A stretch of 64,000 nucleotides of DNA from Nocardioides oleivorans (GCF_004137255.1 NZ_SDWT01000001.1:2852001-2916000); one strand, 5' to 3'. Positions 46,387 through 55,475 are shown, counted from the first letter of the stretch. Notes: generated by a model not told the origin, from the letters alone. Made by a program: numbers and translations.

Positions 46387-47502
46387 GGGTCGCGCGACGG
46401 GTGGCTCGTGATGGCCGGCTGCTCACTCATCGCCGGGACCTACGGCCTGGTCCGCCTTGCCTATGGACTCTTCCTGCCCGACATCGACCGGTCGGTGCCG
46501 CTGGGCACCGCCACTGCCGGCTTCATCGCGTCGGGCTCGTCCGTGGCCTACTGCGTGGGCGCGCTCGCGGCGGTGGTGCTCGACCACCGCCCGCGGGCGT
46601 TGCTCGTGGCCTCGGTCGCGACGGCCTCGGGTGGTGCGGTCGCGATGGCGCTCGCCCCGGGCCTCGCCCTCCTGGCCCCGGCGGTCGTCGTCGCCTCGGC
46701 CGGTGCGGGCCTGGCGTCACCGGGACTCGTGGCGGTCGTCGCCCGTACGGTCTCGCCGCAGCGCGCCGATGCGGCCCAGGCAACGGTCAACGCCGGGACC
46801 GGGCCCGGCCTGGTGGCGGCAGGCGTGCTCGCGCTGGTCATGCCGGACTGGCGCGCTGCCTTCGTCCTGAGCGCGGTCGTGACCGCGCTCGCCGGGGGCG
46901 GCGTGCTGCTGCTCGACCGCGGGAGGGTCCGCCCTGCGGCCGGCTCCCGAGCGATGTCGGACCGTGGGAGTGCCTCGCTCGTGAGGCTCCGGGTCCCGGC
47001 GGTCGCGGCGATCCTGCTGGGCGTCGCCTCGGCGGTCACGTGGACCTACGGCCGCACGCAGCTCGCCGCCACCGGGGCCGGCGACACGACGACCGTGCTG
47101 GCCTGGATCGCCCTGGGCGTCGGAGGTACGGCCACGGTGCTCACCGCGAGCCGGCTCGCGTCGCTGTCGCCGCAGCGGGCCTGGCTGCTCACGTCCGCGG
47201 TGGTCGCCGCATCGACCGCCGGCCTCGGCCTGACGGACGCCCCCCGCCTCGTGCACGTCGCAGCATGTGTGGGGTTCGGCTGGGGCTTCGTGGCCGCCAG
47301 CTCCGCACTCATCGCGTGGGCGAGCCGCGTGCTGCCCACACGCGGAGCGGCCGGCACCTCGGTGCTCTTCGTCGCGCTGGTGCTGGGCCAGGCCCTCGGC
47401 GCCGCCCTCGCCGGCGTGGTCGCAGATGGGGCCGGGATGTCGACGGCCTTCCTGCTCTCTGCGCTCGTCGCGCTGGCCGCGGCGGCGTGCGGCCGGGACT
47501 GA
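46363..47502 (+). CDS. MFS transporter
   Basis: A 379-aa protein with about twelve hydrophobic helices, slightly short for MFS. The first helix contains CSLIAGTYGLVRLAYGLFLP and a YbfB/YjiJ-like appearance; RAAGTSVLFVALVLGQALGA is near helix 10-11. It is probably an exporter under the control of the divergent TetR regulator. The substrate is unknown. Confidence 0.85.
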   Translation: MKRTLSFFGSRDGWLVMAGCSLIAGTYGLVRLAYGLFLPDIDRSVPLGTATAGFIASGSSVAYCVGALAAVVLDHRPRALLVASVATASGGAVAMALAPGLALLAPAVVVASAGAGLASPGLVAVVARTVSPQRADAAQATVNAGTGPGLVAAGVLALVMPDWRAAFVLSAVVTALAGGGVLLLDRGRVRPAAGSRAMSDRGSASLVRLRVPAVAAILLGVASAVTWTYGRTQLAATGAGDTTTVLAWIALGVGGTATVLTASRLASLSPQRAWLLTSAVVAASTAGLGLTDAPRLVHVAACVGFGWGFVAASSALIAWASRVLPTRGAAGTSVLFVALVLGQALGAALAGVVADGAGMSTAFLLSALVALAAAACGRD

Positions 47503-47538
47503 CCAGCCGCACGCCGGGCGTACGTCGACCCGCTCGCG

Positions 47539-48324
47539 CTACTTGGGCTCGGCGCGCAGGAGTCGCAGCAGGCCGAGGACGAAGGGGACCACCAGCCAGA
47601 TCGTGCCGGAGACGAGCAGCTGGGCGAAGACCTCGCCGCTGGGGGCGCCGTCGGCCTGGAACATCAGTCCCTGGGCGGTGTTGAACTCGATCCACGGGGC
47701 GAGGTCGGCGAACCACTGCTGGAAGGAGCTCAGGATGCCGACCGCGATCGGCAGCACCAGGGAGTAGATGAAGTAGGTGACGATCGCCGCCGGGCTGTTC
47801 ATCAGCAGCATGCCGATGGCGAAGCCGGTCAGGATCCCGATGAGGTTGGCCACCAGGAAGCCCTTGACGAGCACGTCGGCGGTGATCGACCAGTCTCCGC
47901 CGCCGATGAGGGTGCCGACCGCGGCCACCAGCATGGCGATGACGATCAGCACGGCCCCGAGGATCAGGCCGCCGCAGAGCTTCGCCGCCACCACGCGACC
48001 GCGGTGCGGCTCGAGGGTGAAGGTGGTCAGGCCGGTGCGCTGGCTCCACTCGCTGGTCACCATCAGGATCAGCAGGATGGGCAGGAAGTAGCCCAGCACG
48101 GCGCCCGACACGGCGATGACGTCGCTGAAGTCACGGGCGTTCTCCGGAGCGGCGAAGGCGTAGATGACGACGACGGCGAGGCTGAGGAGCACGATCGAGC
48201 CGGAGAACCAGCGGCCGGCGCGGGTGTCGAGGGCCTTGCGGACCTCGACGCTGACGAGCCGGGTGAACGGGACGGCCGGGGTGCCGGAGACGTCGAGGAT
48301 CTCGGACGAGGTGGTGGTGCTCAT
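47539..48324 (-). CDS. ABC-2 type permease subunit
   Basis: A 261-aa protein with six hydrophobic segments. TRLVSVEVRKALDTRAGRW at the N-terminus is a typical ABC-2 coupling helix, and SEWSQRTGLTTFTLEPHRGR is a conserved cytosolic loop. Its ATG overlaps the stop of the ATPase gene (ATGA). It is probably an exporter, with an unknown substrate. Confidence 0.87.
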   Translation of the reverse strand: MSTTTSSEILDVSGTPAVPFTRLVSVEVRKALDTRAGRWFSGSIVLLSLAVVVIYAFAAPENARDFSDVIAVSGAVLGYFLPILLILMVTSEWSQRTGLTTFTLEPHRGRVVAAKLCGGLILGAVLIVIAMLVAAVGTLIGGGDWSITADVLVKGFLVANLIGILTGFAIGMLLMNSPAAIVTYFIYSLVLPIAVGILSSFQQWFADLAPWIEFNTAQGLMFQADGAPSGEVFAQLLVSGTIWLVVPFVLGLLRLLRAEPK

Positions 48325-49247
48325 GCGGTGCCTCCCTGGGCGGTCGCGGCGGCGGGATGTCCCTCGCGCTGGGTGTCCTCGGTGAGGGAGAGGAAGAGGT
48401 CCTCGAGGCCGGCGGCCCCGGACCGGAGCTCGGTGAGCACGACCCGGGCCTCGAGCGCGGCGCGTCCGACGGTGGGGGAGTCGGAGTCGACCCGCAGCCC
48501 ACCGGCCTCGACGGTGACCTTGTGCCCGGCAGCCGTGAGGTGGCGACCGAGCGCGTCGTCGTCCTCCGAGTGCACCAGCGTGCTGCTCGCCTGGCCGGAC
48601 AGCAGGGACTCCTTGGTGCCCGAGGCGACGATCGTGCCCCGGCCGATGAGGATCATCTCGTCGGCGATCAGCTCGACCTCGTTGAGCAGGTGGCTCGAGA
48701 GCAGCACGGTCCCGCCCTGGTCGGCGTACGACTTGAGCAGGCGCCGCATCCACCGGATGCCGGCCGGGTCGAGCCCGTTGGCGGGCTCGTCGAGGATCAG
48801 CACCGACGGGTCGCCGAGCAGCGCGTGGGCGATGCCGAGCCGCTGCCGCATGCCGAGCGAGTAGTTGCGCACGCGGCGCTTCGACTCGTCCGCGGTCAGC
48901 GACACGAGCTCGAGCATCTCGTCGACGCGCGAGTCGGGCAGGCCCATCGTCTTGGCGCCGATCATCAGCACCTCGCGTCCTGTGCGACCGGCGTGCTGGG
49001 CGGAGGCGTCCAGCAGGACGCCGACGTGCCGGCCGGGGTTGGGGATGTCGCGATAGCTCCGGCCGCCGATGAGCACGCTGCCCGACGTCGCGGGCGTGAG
49101 GCCGACCATGATGCGCATGGTCGTCGTCTTGCCGGCTCCGTTGGGGCCGAGGAACCCGGTGACCCTGCCGTGCTGGGCGGTGAAGCTGACGTCGTCCACG
49201 GCGGTGAACCCGCCATAGGTCTTGGTGAGGCGTTCGACCGTGATCAT
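48321..49247 (-). CDS. ABC transporter ATP-binding protein (ABC-2 exporter)
   Basis: A 308-aa ATPase: Walker A GPNGAGKTTT, signature YSLGMRQRLGIA, Walker B VLILDEPANGLDP and H-loop LLSSHLLNEV. A C-terminal extension of about 90 residues is usual in drug/lantibiotic-type exporters. ATG 49247 matches the domain start. CAGAGT lies 6 nt upstream as a variant leaderless -10. It pairs with the following permease. Confidence 0.93.
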   Translation of the reverse strand: MITVERLTKTYGGFTAVDDVSFTAQHGRVTGFLGPNGAGKTTTMRIMVGLTPATSGSVLIGGRSYRDIPNPGRHVGVLLDASAQHAGRTGREVLMIGAKTMGLPDSRVDEMLELVSLTADESKRRVRNYSLGMRQRLGIAHALLGDPSVLILDEPANGLDPAGIRWMRRLLKSYADQGGTVLLSSHLLNEVELIADEMILIGRGTIVASGTKESLLSGQASSTLVHSEDDDALGRHLTAAGHKVTVEAGGLRVDSDSPTVGRAALEARVVLTELRSGAAGLEDLFLSLTEDTQREGHPAAATAQGGTA

Positions 49248-49369
49248 GGGTCCACTCTGGCATGTACGACGCCCGGTGCAGGGCGACCGGCACGGCGTGC
49301 CTCGCAGCCCGGGGACCGGATCCCGAGACTCACGTCTCACGCCAGCCGCATCGGTGGCACCATGAGCCC

Positions 49370-49399
49370 GTGACCAGCAGCACGATCATCATTCCCTAG
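49370..49399 (+). CDS. Isoleucine leader peptide of cimA (MTSSTIIIP)
   Basis: A 10-codon frame, GTG start to TAG, encoding Met-Thr-Ser-Ser-Thr-Ile-Ile-Ile-Pro. Three consecutive Ile codons (ATC ATC ATT) match the end product of the gene downstream, citramalate synthase. A hairpin starts at the stop codon and an intrinsic terminator follows, the classical layout of attenuation. CACCAT 6 nt before the GTG is a possible -10. Confidence 0.8.
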   Translation: MTSSTIIIP

Positions 49400-49421
49400 C
49401 GCGACGAGCCACTCGTCGCGC
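49399..49421 (+). promoter_or_regulatory. Pause/antiterminator hairpin overlapping leader stop
   Basis: Perfect 10-bp arms GCGCGACGAG (49399-49408) and CTCGTCGCGC (49412-49421) with a 3-nt loop. The left arm begins at the last base of the leader stop codon, so ribosome position should decide whether it forms. Confidence 0.7.
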
Positions 49422-49423
49422 CC

Positions 49424-49449
49424 ACCTCCTGCACCCCAGGAGGTTTTTT
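49424..49449 (+). terminator. Attenuator terminator upstream of cimA
   Basis: Stem ACCTCCTG (49424-49431) and CAGGAGGT (49437-49444), 5-nt loop, ending in six T (49444-49449). It lies between the leader peptide and cimA. The right arm also contains AGGAGG but is 27 nt from the start codon, too far to serve as its ribosome site. Confidence 0.88.
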
Positions 49450-49476
49450 CATGTCACCAGCCAGAGAGATGCTCCG

Positions 49477-51057
49477 ATGGACCTGCACGGCGCCTTCCAT
49501 GTCTACGACACCACCCTGCGCGACGGCGCGCAGCAGGAGGGGCTCAACCTCTCGGTCGCCGACAAGCTGACGATCGCCCGGCAGCTCGACGGCCTGGGCG
49601 TCGGCTACATCGAGGGAGGCTGGCCGGGCTCGAACCCGAAGGACACCGAGTTCTTCCGTCGGGCGCAGGACGAGCTGGACCTCAGGCACGCGAGGCTCGC
49701 GGCGTTCGGCGCCACCCGCCGGGCCGGCGTACGAGCTGCTGACGACCCGCTCGTCGCCGCCCTCCGCGACTCGGGCGCGGGCGTGGTCACGCTCGTCGCG
49801 AAGTCGCACGACCGGCACGTCGAGCTCGCGCTGCGCACCACGCTCGAGGAGAACCTCGCGATGGTGCGCGACACCGTGGCCCACTTGCGCGAGGAGGGGC
49901 AGACGGTGTTCCTCGACGCGGAGCACTTCTTCGACGGCTACCGCGCGAACCGGTCGTACGCCCTCGAGGTCCTGCGCACCGCGGCCGAGGCCGGCGCCGA
50001 GGTCGTCGCGCTCTGCGACACCAACGGCGGGATGCTGCCGGACTGGGTCTCCGACGTCGTGCGCGACGTGATCGACACGACCGGCGCGCGCGTCGGCATC
50101 CACGCCCACAACGACAGCGGCTGCGCCGTCGCCAACTCGCTGGCCGCGGTCAACGCCGGCGCGACGCACGTGCAGGGCTGCATCAACGGCTACGGCGAGC
50201 GCACCGGTAACGCCGACCTCGTCACGGTGGTCGCGAACCTCGAGCTCAAGCTGGACAGGTCGGTCCTCCCGCAGGGCCTGCTGCGCGAGGCGACCCGCAT
50301 CGCCCACGCGGTCGCCGAGGTCACCAACTTCCCGCCGGCCTCGCGCCAGCCCTACGTCGGCACGTCGGCGTTCGCGCACAAGGCCGGGCTGCACGCCAGC
50401 GCGATCAAGGTCGACCCGAACCTCTACCAGCACATGGACCCGCTCGACATCGGCAACGACATGAGGCTCCTCGTCTCCGACATGGCCGGCCGCGCGTCGA
50501 TCGAGCTGAAGGGCAAGGAGCTCGGCTACGACCTCTCGCACGACCGCGAGCTGGTCACCCGCGTCACCGACCGGGTCAAGGAGCTCGAGCAGCGCGGCTA
50601 CACCTTCGAGGCCGCCGACGCGTCCTTCGAGCTGCTGCTCGCCGAGGAGGTCGAGGGCGCGCGGCCGTCGTACTTCGACGTCGAGTCGTGGCGCGTGATC
50701 ACCGAGACCCGCACCGGTGGCGAGGCGATCTCCGAGGCCACGGTGAAGCTACGTGCGGAGGGCGTGCGGTACGTCGTCACGGGCGAGGGCAACGGTCCGG
50801 TGAACGCCCTGGACGCGGCCCTGCGCGAGGCGATCGGCCAGGCGTTCCCCGAGGTCGCGAAGTTCGAGCTGATCGACTACAAGGTCCGCATCCTCGACCA
50901 GGGGCACGGCACCGACGCGATCACCCGCGTGCTGATCGAGACCAGCGACGGCCAGTCGTCGTGGGTCACCGTCGGCGTCGGAGCCAACGTGATCGAGGCG
51001 TCGTGGGGAGCGCTGGTCGACGGCCTCACCTTCGGCCTGCGCCGCCAGCACGGCTAG
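49477..51057 (+). CDS. cimA: (R)-Citramalate synthase
   Basis: A 526-aa enzyme joining pyruvate and acetyl-CoA to citramalate, the first step of the threonine-independent isoleucine route. YDTTLRDGAQQEGLNLSVAD is the HMGL catalytic block; GYIEGGWPGSNPKD and HAHNDSGCAVANSLAAVNAG are typical of CimA rather than LeuA; the C-terminal third is the LeuA-type allosteric domain for isoleucine feedback. Length is normal. It is monocistronic, with leader attenuation upstream and a terminator downstream. Confidence 0.95.
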   Translation: MDLHGAFHVYDTTLRDGAQQEGLNLSVADKLTIARQLDGLGVGYIEGGWPGSNPKDTEFFRRAQDELDLRHARLAAFGATRRAGVRAADDPLVAALRDSGAGVVTLVAKSHDRHVELALRTTLEENLAMVRDTVAHLREEGQTVFLDAEHFFDGYRANRSYALEVLRTAAEAGAEVVALCDTNGGMLPDWVSDVVRDVIDTTGARVGIHAHNDSGCAVANSLAAVNAGATHVQGCINGYGERTGNADLVTVVANLELKLDRSVLPQGLLREATRIAHAVAEVTNFPPASRQPYVGTSAFAHKAGLHASAIKVDPNLYQHMDPLDIGNDMRLLVSDMAGRASIELKGKELGYDLSHDRELVTRVTDRVKELEQRGYTFEAADASFELLLAEEVEGARPSYFDVESWRVITETRTGGEAISEATVKLRAEGVRYVVTGEGNGPVNALDAALREAIGQAFPEVAKFELIDYKVRILDQGHGTDAITRVLIETSDGQSSWVTVGVGANVIEASWGALVDGLTFGLRRQHG

Positions 51058-51073
51058 CAGCCACCACACGACA

Positions 51074-51105
51074 AGAGGCCCCGGCGGTTGACCGCCGGGG
51101 CCTCT
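51074..51105. terminator. Bidirectional terminator between cimA and the LVIVD-repeat gene
   Basis: Perfect 14-bp arms AGAGGCCCCGGCGG (51074-51087) and CCGCCGGGGCCTCT (51092-51105), loop TTGA, lying between two convergent genes. Confidence 0.88.
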
Positions 51106-51121
51106 CGTCGTGCGGACTGGG

Positions 51122-53533
51122 TCAGCGCACGACCCGGAACGAGGTCCGGACCTTGCTCGGCGCCACGTCCTTGCTGCCGTCGTAGGAGACCAGCAGCTGG
51201 TGCTTGCCGACCTTGATCGTCCGCTTGATCTCGAACACCACACGGCCGTCGGCGAGCTTCTTCGTCGCGACCTTGTTGCCGTCGACCTTGACGACGACCT
51301 TGCCGGTCGCGTCCGCGCCCGTGGCCCTCACGCCGACGACGACCCGGAAGGCCTTCTTGAAGCGCGGCTTGGCCGGGTTGACCTTGACCGTCGTCCGCGA
51401 CGCCGCCTTGGTGGGCACCGGTGCGGCCTTGACCGTGGCGGTGAAGGTCGCCGACGAGACGGCGTTCGTCTCGTCACCGCCGTAGGTCGCGGTCAGCGTG
51501 TGCGTGCCGACCGGGAGGCCGGCGGGCAGGTCGACCGTGGCGGAGCCCCGGGTGAGCGCTGCCCTGCCGAGCTGCTTGCCGGACGCGTCGGTCACCGTCA
51601 CGGTGCCGGCCGGGTCCGCGCCCTCGGTCCCGACGCGCGCGACAGTCACCCTGGCCGCCGAGGCCTCGCCGAACGTGGACGGCTCGGGGGAGTGCGACCC
51701 GGTGACCTTGGTCGGCAGCTTGCAGCCGGCCTCGCACGCCGTGCTGTCGCGCAGCTCGATGATCGCCTGACGCGCCGTGCCCTGGTCGCCGTTGCTGCCG
51801 AGGAACTTCAGCGCGGCGTCGAGGTAGTGCCTCACCAGGGGCGCCGACGCGGTGTTGGCCCGCGCCCGGGCGAGGTTGTCCCTGACGCCCTGGAGCGGCT
51901 CGGAGGTCAGGGCGCCGGAGCGCGCGGCCTGGTCGACGTACGAGCCGGCCACGGCGAAGCTCGGCGCCCACGTGGTCGTGGTCTGGTGCTGGGCGTTGAG
52001 CTCGTCGGCGGTGACCTCGCCGGCCGCCGTGATCTCGTCGGCGGAGAGCAGGTCGCTCGGGAGCAGGCCGAAGGCGTCGAAGCCGCGGGCGATCTCGCTG
52101 CCGAAGACGTTGCCGTTGTACCAGTACGTCGACCAGAAGCCGCCCAGGTTGAGGCCGGTCGGGTTGGGGACGTTGATCGGGCCGCGGTCGTAGTAGGCGA
52201 GCTCGACCGGGTTCCGCGAGTCGGTGAAGTCGAAGATCGACATGCCGCCCTGGTACCAGGCCTGGACCATGATGTCGCGCCCGGGGACCGGGACGAGCGA
52301 CCCGTTGTGGGCCACGCAGTTCTCCTGCGCGGTCTGCGGCACCGGCAGCTTGTAGTAGCTGCGGAACTGCATCTTGCCGTCGACGATGTCGAAGATCGCG
52401 TTCGCGCCCCACTCGGGCTTGTCGGTCGTGCGGCAGCGCGGGCTCGAGCCGCCGCCCCACTCGTCGGTGAAGATCACCTTGGTGCCGTCGTTGTTGATGG
52501 TGGCCGAGTGCCAGTAGGAGAAGTTCACGTCGGCGACCGCGTCCGTGCGAACCGGGTTGGCCGGGTCGGTGATGTCGAGCAGGATGCCGTTGCCCTGGCA
52601 GGCACCGGCCGCGATCCCGATCTCGGGGTAGGCGGTGATGTCGTGGCAGGTGTTGGTGTTGGGGGACGGCGAGTAGCTGGTGCCCGACGGGTGGGTGCCG
52701 TTGGGCGGCAGGTTCTGCAGGCCGTTGTAGGCGCCGGTGACCGGGTCGGTGAAGATGCGGGGCTGGCTGACGATCGCCGCGTCCTCAGGCGCGTCGAGCG
52801 GCACCTTGATGACGTCGATGCGCCACTGCGTCGGGTTGCCCGTCGTCACCGGGGTGTTGCTGTTGGTGGGGGCGTTCTCGCACCCGGCGAGCTCGTCGGC
52901 GGAGCGCACGCTCGAGGTGCCGGAGTTGTAGATGTAGAGGTTGTCGGGGTCGCTCGGCGAGTCCACGAGCGTGTGCGTGTGCGAGCCGCGGCAGGTCTGC
53001 ACGTAGCCGACCTGCTCGGGGCTGGAGATGTCGGAGATGTCGAAGATCCGGACCCCGCGGAACCGCTCGGGATTCACGGCGCCGGGCGCGCCCTGGGTGC
53101 CGCAGTCGATGCGCCCCGAGGTCTGCTCGACCGACATGAAGAGCAGGTCTCCGTGGACCGAGACGTCACCCTGGCCACCGGGGCACAGGAACGACCCGCG
53201 CAGGCTGGGCTCGGCCGGGTCGGAGATGTCGTAGACCTGGAACCCGAGGTAGTTGCCGACGATCGCGTTGTCGCCGCTGAAGGCGAGGTCGGAATTGATG
53301 CTCGACGCACCCGGGTTGCCGTCGAAGGCCCCGGTGCGGGGATCGTTGTCGAGCAGCTCGATGTTGCTGGCGGCCTCGGACCACGGGAGGTATCCCGGGG
53401 CGAGCCCGATCCGCGGGTCGGGCTCCTCGGCGGAGGCCTGCGCGGCGGCGGCCGGGAGCATCGCTGCGACCAGCGCTCCTGCGACCAGTCCCATGACCCG
53501 GTGCGGGCTTCTACTACGACGGAGGTCTGACAT
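51122..53533 (-). CDS. Secreted LVIVD-repeat protein with Ig-like C-terminus
   Basis: An 803-aa protein with a signal peptide (VMGLVAGALVAAMLPAAAAQ, then ASAEE). Residues about 40-480 hold LVIVD-type propeller repeats (FQVYDISDPAEPSLRGSF, VRIFDISDISSPEQVGYV, MSIFDFTDSRNPVELAYY). Residues about 610-800 are two Ig-like beta domains (PAGTVTVTDASGKQLGRAAL and TGKVVVKVDGNKVATKKL). It is probably extracellular or wall-associated, perhaps adhesive; no enzymatic residues are evident. Confidence 0.82.
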   Translation of the reverse strand: MSDLRRSRSPHRVMGLVAGALVAAMLPAAAAQASAEEPDPRIGLAPGYLPWSEAASNIELLDNDPRTGAFDGNPGASSINSDLAFSGDNAIVGNYLGFQVYDISDPAEPSLRGSFLCPGGQGDVSVHGDLLFMSVEQTSGRIDCGTQGAPGAVNPERFRGVRIFDISDISSPEQVGYVQTCRGSHTHTLVDSPSDPDNLYIYNSGTSSVRSADELAGCENAPTNSNTPVTTGNPTQWRIDVIKVPLDAPEDAAIVSQPRIFTDPVTGAYNGLQNLPPNGTHPSGTSYSPSPNTNTCHDITAYPEIGIAAGACQGNGILLDITDPANPVRTDAVADVNFSYWHSATINNDGTKVIFTDEWGGGSSPRCRTTDKPEWGANAIFDIVDGKMQFRSYYKLPVPQTAQENCVAHNGSLVPVPGRDIMVQAWYQGGMSIFDFTDSRNPVELAYYDRGPINVPNPTGLNLGGFWSTYWYNGNVFGSEIARGFDAFGLLPSDLLSADEITAAGEVTADELNAQHQTTTTWAPSFAVAGSYVDQAARSGALTSEPLQGVRDNLARARANTASAPLVRHYLDAALKFLGSNGDQGTARQAIIELRDSTACEAGCKLPTKVTGSHSPEPSTFGEASAARVTVARVGTEGADPAGTVTVTDASGKQLGRAALTRGSATVDLPAGLPVGTHTLTATYGGDETNAVSSATFTATVKAAPVPTKAASRTTVKVNPAKPRFKKAFRVVVGVRATGADATGKVVVKVDGNKVATKKLADGRVVFEIKRTIKVGKHQLLVSYDGSKDVAPSKVRTSFRVVR

Positions 53534-53607
53534 GGAGGGGGTGACGACCTTTCAATCGTGGCCGCACGCAGGGACTTTCGGACGGTGATCCGCGCCCCGG
53601 CGCGACC

Positions 53608-53613
53608 TATGAT
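53608..53613 (+). promoter_or_regulatory. -10 element of the DUF305 lipoprotein gene
   Basis: TATGAT, close to the -10 consensus, about 88 nt before the ATG. The rest of the 167-bp divergent gap (53534-53700) shows only a ribosome site GGAAGAGAG. Confidence 0.4.
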
Positions 53614-53700
53614 GCCGAGCAACGTAGCGACGCGGATGTGTCGCGCACCACGAACCAAAGACTGATTGCGAACACCGGATCACCAGCGGAAGAGAGCCCC

Positions 53701-54420
53701 ATGACCCTCCTGGCCCGGCTCGGCGTCGTGCTCGTCGTCGTCCTCGGCACCGCGTCGTGCACCGGCGGCGAGCCCGACGGCAAGCCCTCCGGGGCAGGGA
53801 AGGCCGAGGAGGGTGCGCCGGTCGTGCAGCTCGGCGCACCGGGGGAGGACAACAGGACGCTCTCGCCCGAGGAGGTCGAGGAGCTCTCGACGCCGATGCA
53901 CACCGAGGCGGACGTGGCGTTCGTCGAGATGATGATCCCCCACCACGAGCAGGCGCTCGAGATGGCCGCCCTGGTGCCGGACCGCGCCCAGGATCCCGGC
54001 CTGCTCGCGATGGTCGAGCGGATGGAGGTCTCCCAGGCCGACGAGATCCAGCAGCTCGAGGACTGGCTCACGACCAACGTCGCGACCGGCAGCGCGCAGG
54101 GAGAGCACGACGACCACGACGGCGACCACGACGGCGGCCACGACGGCGGCCACGGTGAGGACCACGCCGACATGCCCGGCATGCTCACGCCCGAGCAGCT
54201 CGACCAGATGCGCGACCTCGACGGGCGCGCGTTCGACCGCTACTTCCTGCAGGCCATGATCAACCACCACGACGGGGCGATCATGATGGTGCAGGACCTC
54301 ATGGAGGGTGGGGAGGGCGGCCAGGAGACCACGATCTTCCAGCTCGCCAACCACATCGGCTCGGACCAGGCCGTCGAGATCGCCGCGATGAAGCGCAGGC
54401 TGAAAGCCCTCGGCGGCTGA
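53701..54420 (+). CDS. DUF305 lipoprotein with His-rich insert
   Basis: A 239-aa protein. The signal peptide ends in LGTASC, with a likely lipidated Cys20. Two DUF305 halves carry the metal-type motifs MMIPHHEQALEMA and MINHHDGAIMMVQ. Between them is an insert of Asp/His/Gly (DDHDGDHDGGHDGGHGEDH) that should bind metal. DUF305 proteins are ferritin-like helical bundles often found with copper genes; none are visible here. A role in metal binding at the cell surface is an inference. Confidence 0.88.
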   Translation: MTLLARLGVVLVVVLGTASCTGGEPDGKPSGAGKAEEGAPVVQLGAPGEDNRTLSPEEVEELSTPMHTEADVAFVEMMIPHHEQALEMAALVPDRAQDPGLLAMVERMEVSQADEIQQLEDWLTTNVATGSAQGEHDDHDGDHDGGHDGGHGEDHADMPGMLTPEQLDQMRDLDGRAFDRYFLQAMINHHDGAIMMVQDLMEGGEGGQETTIFQLANHIGSDQAVEIAAMKRRLKALGG

Positions 54421-54442
54421 TGGAATGTCCTAGGTTGGCGGC

Positions 54443-54808
54443 GTGACCCAGCCCGCGTCGTACGTCGACCAGCAGCGCGACGCGCGCCCCACCGACCGTG
54501 TCGTGACCGTCCTGCTCCTGATCGCCCTCGTGGTGCTCGCGCCGGCCGCCGGATTCATGGGACTGCTCACCGCGATGGCCTCCGACTCGTGCGGCTCCGG
54601 CAACGAGTGCAACGAGGGGCTCATCGGGGTCGGGGTGATCACCTCGGCCGCGTCGCCGATCGTGGTGGCGCTCGTCGCGCTGGTGTGGGTCGTGGTGCGC
54701 TGGCGGCGTGGTCGTACGACGTGGTGGGTGCCGCTGGTCGCCGCCGTCGTGGCCGCGGGCACGTGGTGGATCGGCGCGCTGATCACCTTCGCCGCCGTCG
54801 GCTGGTAG
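54443..54808 (+). CDS. Small membrane protein of unknown function
   Basis: A 121-aa protein with three hydrophobic helices (about residues 20-42, 60-85, 95-118) and two Cys in the first extracytoplasmic loop (SDSCGSGNECNEG), likely forming a disulfide. TAGGTT lies 6 nt before the GTG start, indicating a separate leaderless transcript. I do not recognise the family. Confidence 0.72.
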   Translation: MTQPASYVDQQRDARPTDRVVTVLLLIALVVLAPAAGFMGLLTAMASDSCGSGNECNEGLIGVGVITSAASPIVVALVALVWVVVRWRRGRTTWWVPLVAAVVAAGTWWIGALITFAAVGW

Positions 54809-54811
54809 CGC

Positions 54812-55402
54812 TCAGGCGCCGACGATCCGTCTCACGAGGTCGTCCCAGCCCGCCTCGATCCGCTCGATGGGCAGGTGCTCGCGGGTGACCTGCTGCTCCA
54901 GCACGACGAGCTCGAGCGGCGCGAGGACGGCCGTGGCGAGCATCAGGAGGTCGCCGGAGACGCCGAGCTCGCTGAGCAGGTAGCGCACGTGCATGTTGGC
55001 GAACGACACCGCGGCCGCCGACCTCGCGCCCGGTCGTCCGGCGGCGGCGATGAGCCTGGCGTGGGTGAGGTTCGTCGCCAGGCGCGAGTGCCCGAAGGCC
55101 AGCAGCCGGTCGTAGGCCGGCGCCCCCGGCCCGAGCGGAGGGGGACCGGACAGGACGCGCGCCTGCCACGCGGTCTCCGACTCGTTGAGCACCGCGGCCA
55201 TCAACCCCTCGCGGCTCTCGAAGCGCCGGAAGAGCGTGCCCTTGCCGACGCCGGCCTCGGCGGCGACGGTCTCCATGGTCACGCAGTCGACCCCTCGCGT
55301 CTCCACGAGGTGCAGCGCCGCGGCGAGGATCGCCTCCCGGTTGCGCGCAGCGTCGGCCCGTTCCGGGGCGGGGCCGTCCGCCATCGGGAGCAGGTTGGTC
55401 AC
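54812..55402 (-). CDS. TetR/AcrR-family regulator of the FMN reductase gene
   Basis: A 196-aa regulator with the helix-turn-helix TMETVAAEAGVGKGTLFRRF at about residues 42-61. It may start at GTG 55402 or at ATG 55384. It is divergent from an FMN reductase gene, with a perfect palindrome in the gap. The C-terminal domain is helical and Leu-rich; the ligand is unknown. Confidence 0.88.
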   Translation of the reverse strand: MTNLLPMADGPAPERADAARNREAILAAALHLVETRGVDCVTMETVAAEAGVGKGTLFRRFESREGLMAAVLNESETAWQARVLSGPPPLGPGAPAYDRLLAFGHSRLATNLTHARLIAAAGRPGARSAAAVSFANMHVRYLLSELGVSGDLLMLATAVLAPLELVVLEQQVTREHLPIERIEAGWDDLVRRIVGA

Positions 55403-55446
55403 GCCGCCACCCTAGGGTCAGGAAAAAGATCAGGACATCGGGAATG

Positions 55447-55468
55447 GAAACGGACCGCGGTCCGTTTC
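55447..55468. promoter_or_regulatory. TetR operator (22-bp perfect palindrome)
   Basis: Half site GAAACGGACCG followed directly by its exact complement CGGTCCGTTTC. It lies 7 bp before the FMN reductase ATG and 44 bp before the TetR gene, where binding would shut both promoters. Confidence 0.8.
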
Positions 55469-55475
55469 AACCGTC

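Noticed and set aside
49362..49373. Alternative leader ATG-AGC-CCG-TGA before cimA
   Set aside because: Only three codons and no pathway residues; the overlapping GTG frame with three Ile codons is far more telling.
49451..49476. ATG at 49451 just after the cimA attenuator as the gene start
   Set aside because: It is in a different frame from cimA and soon gives a low-complexity product; the CimA N-terminus begins at 49477.
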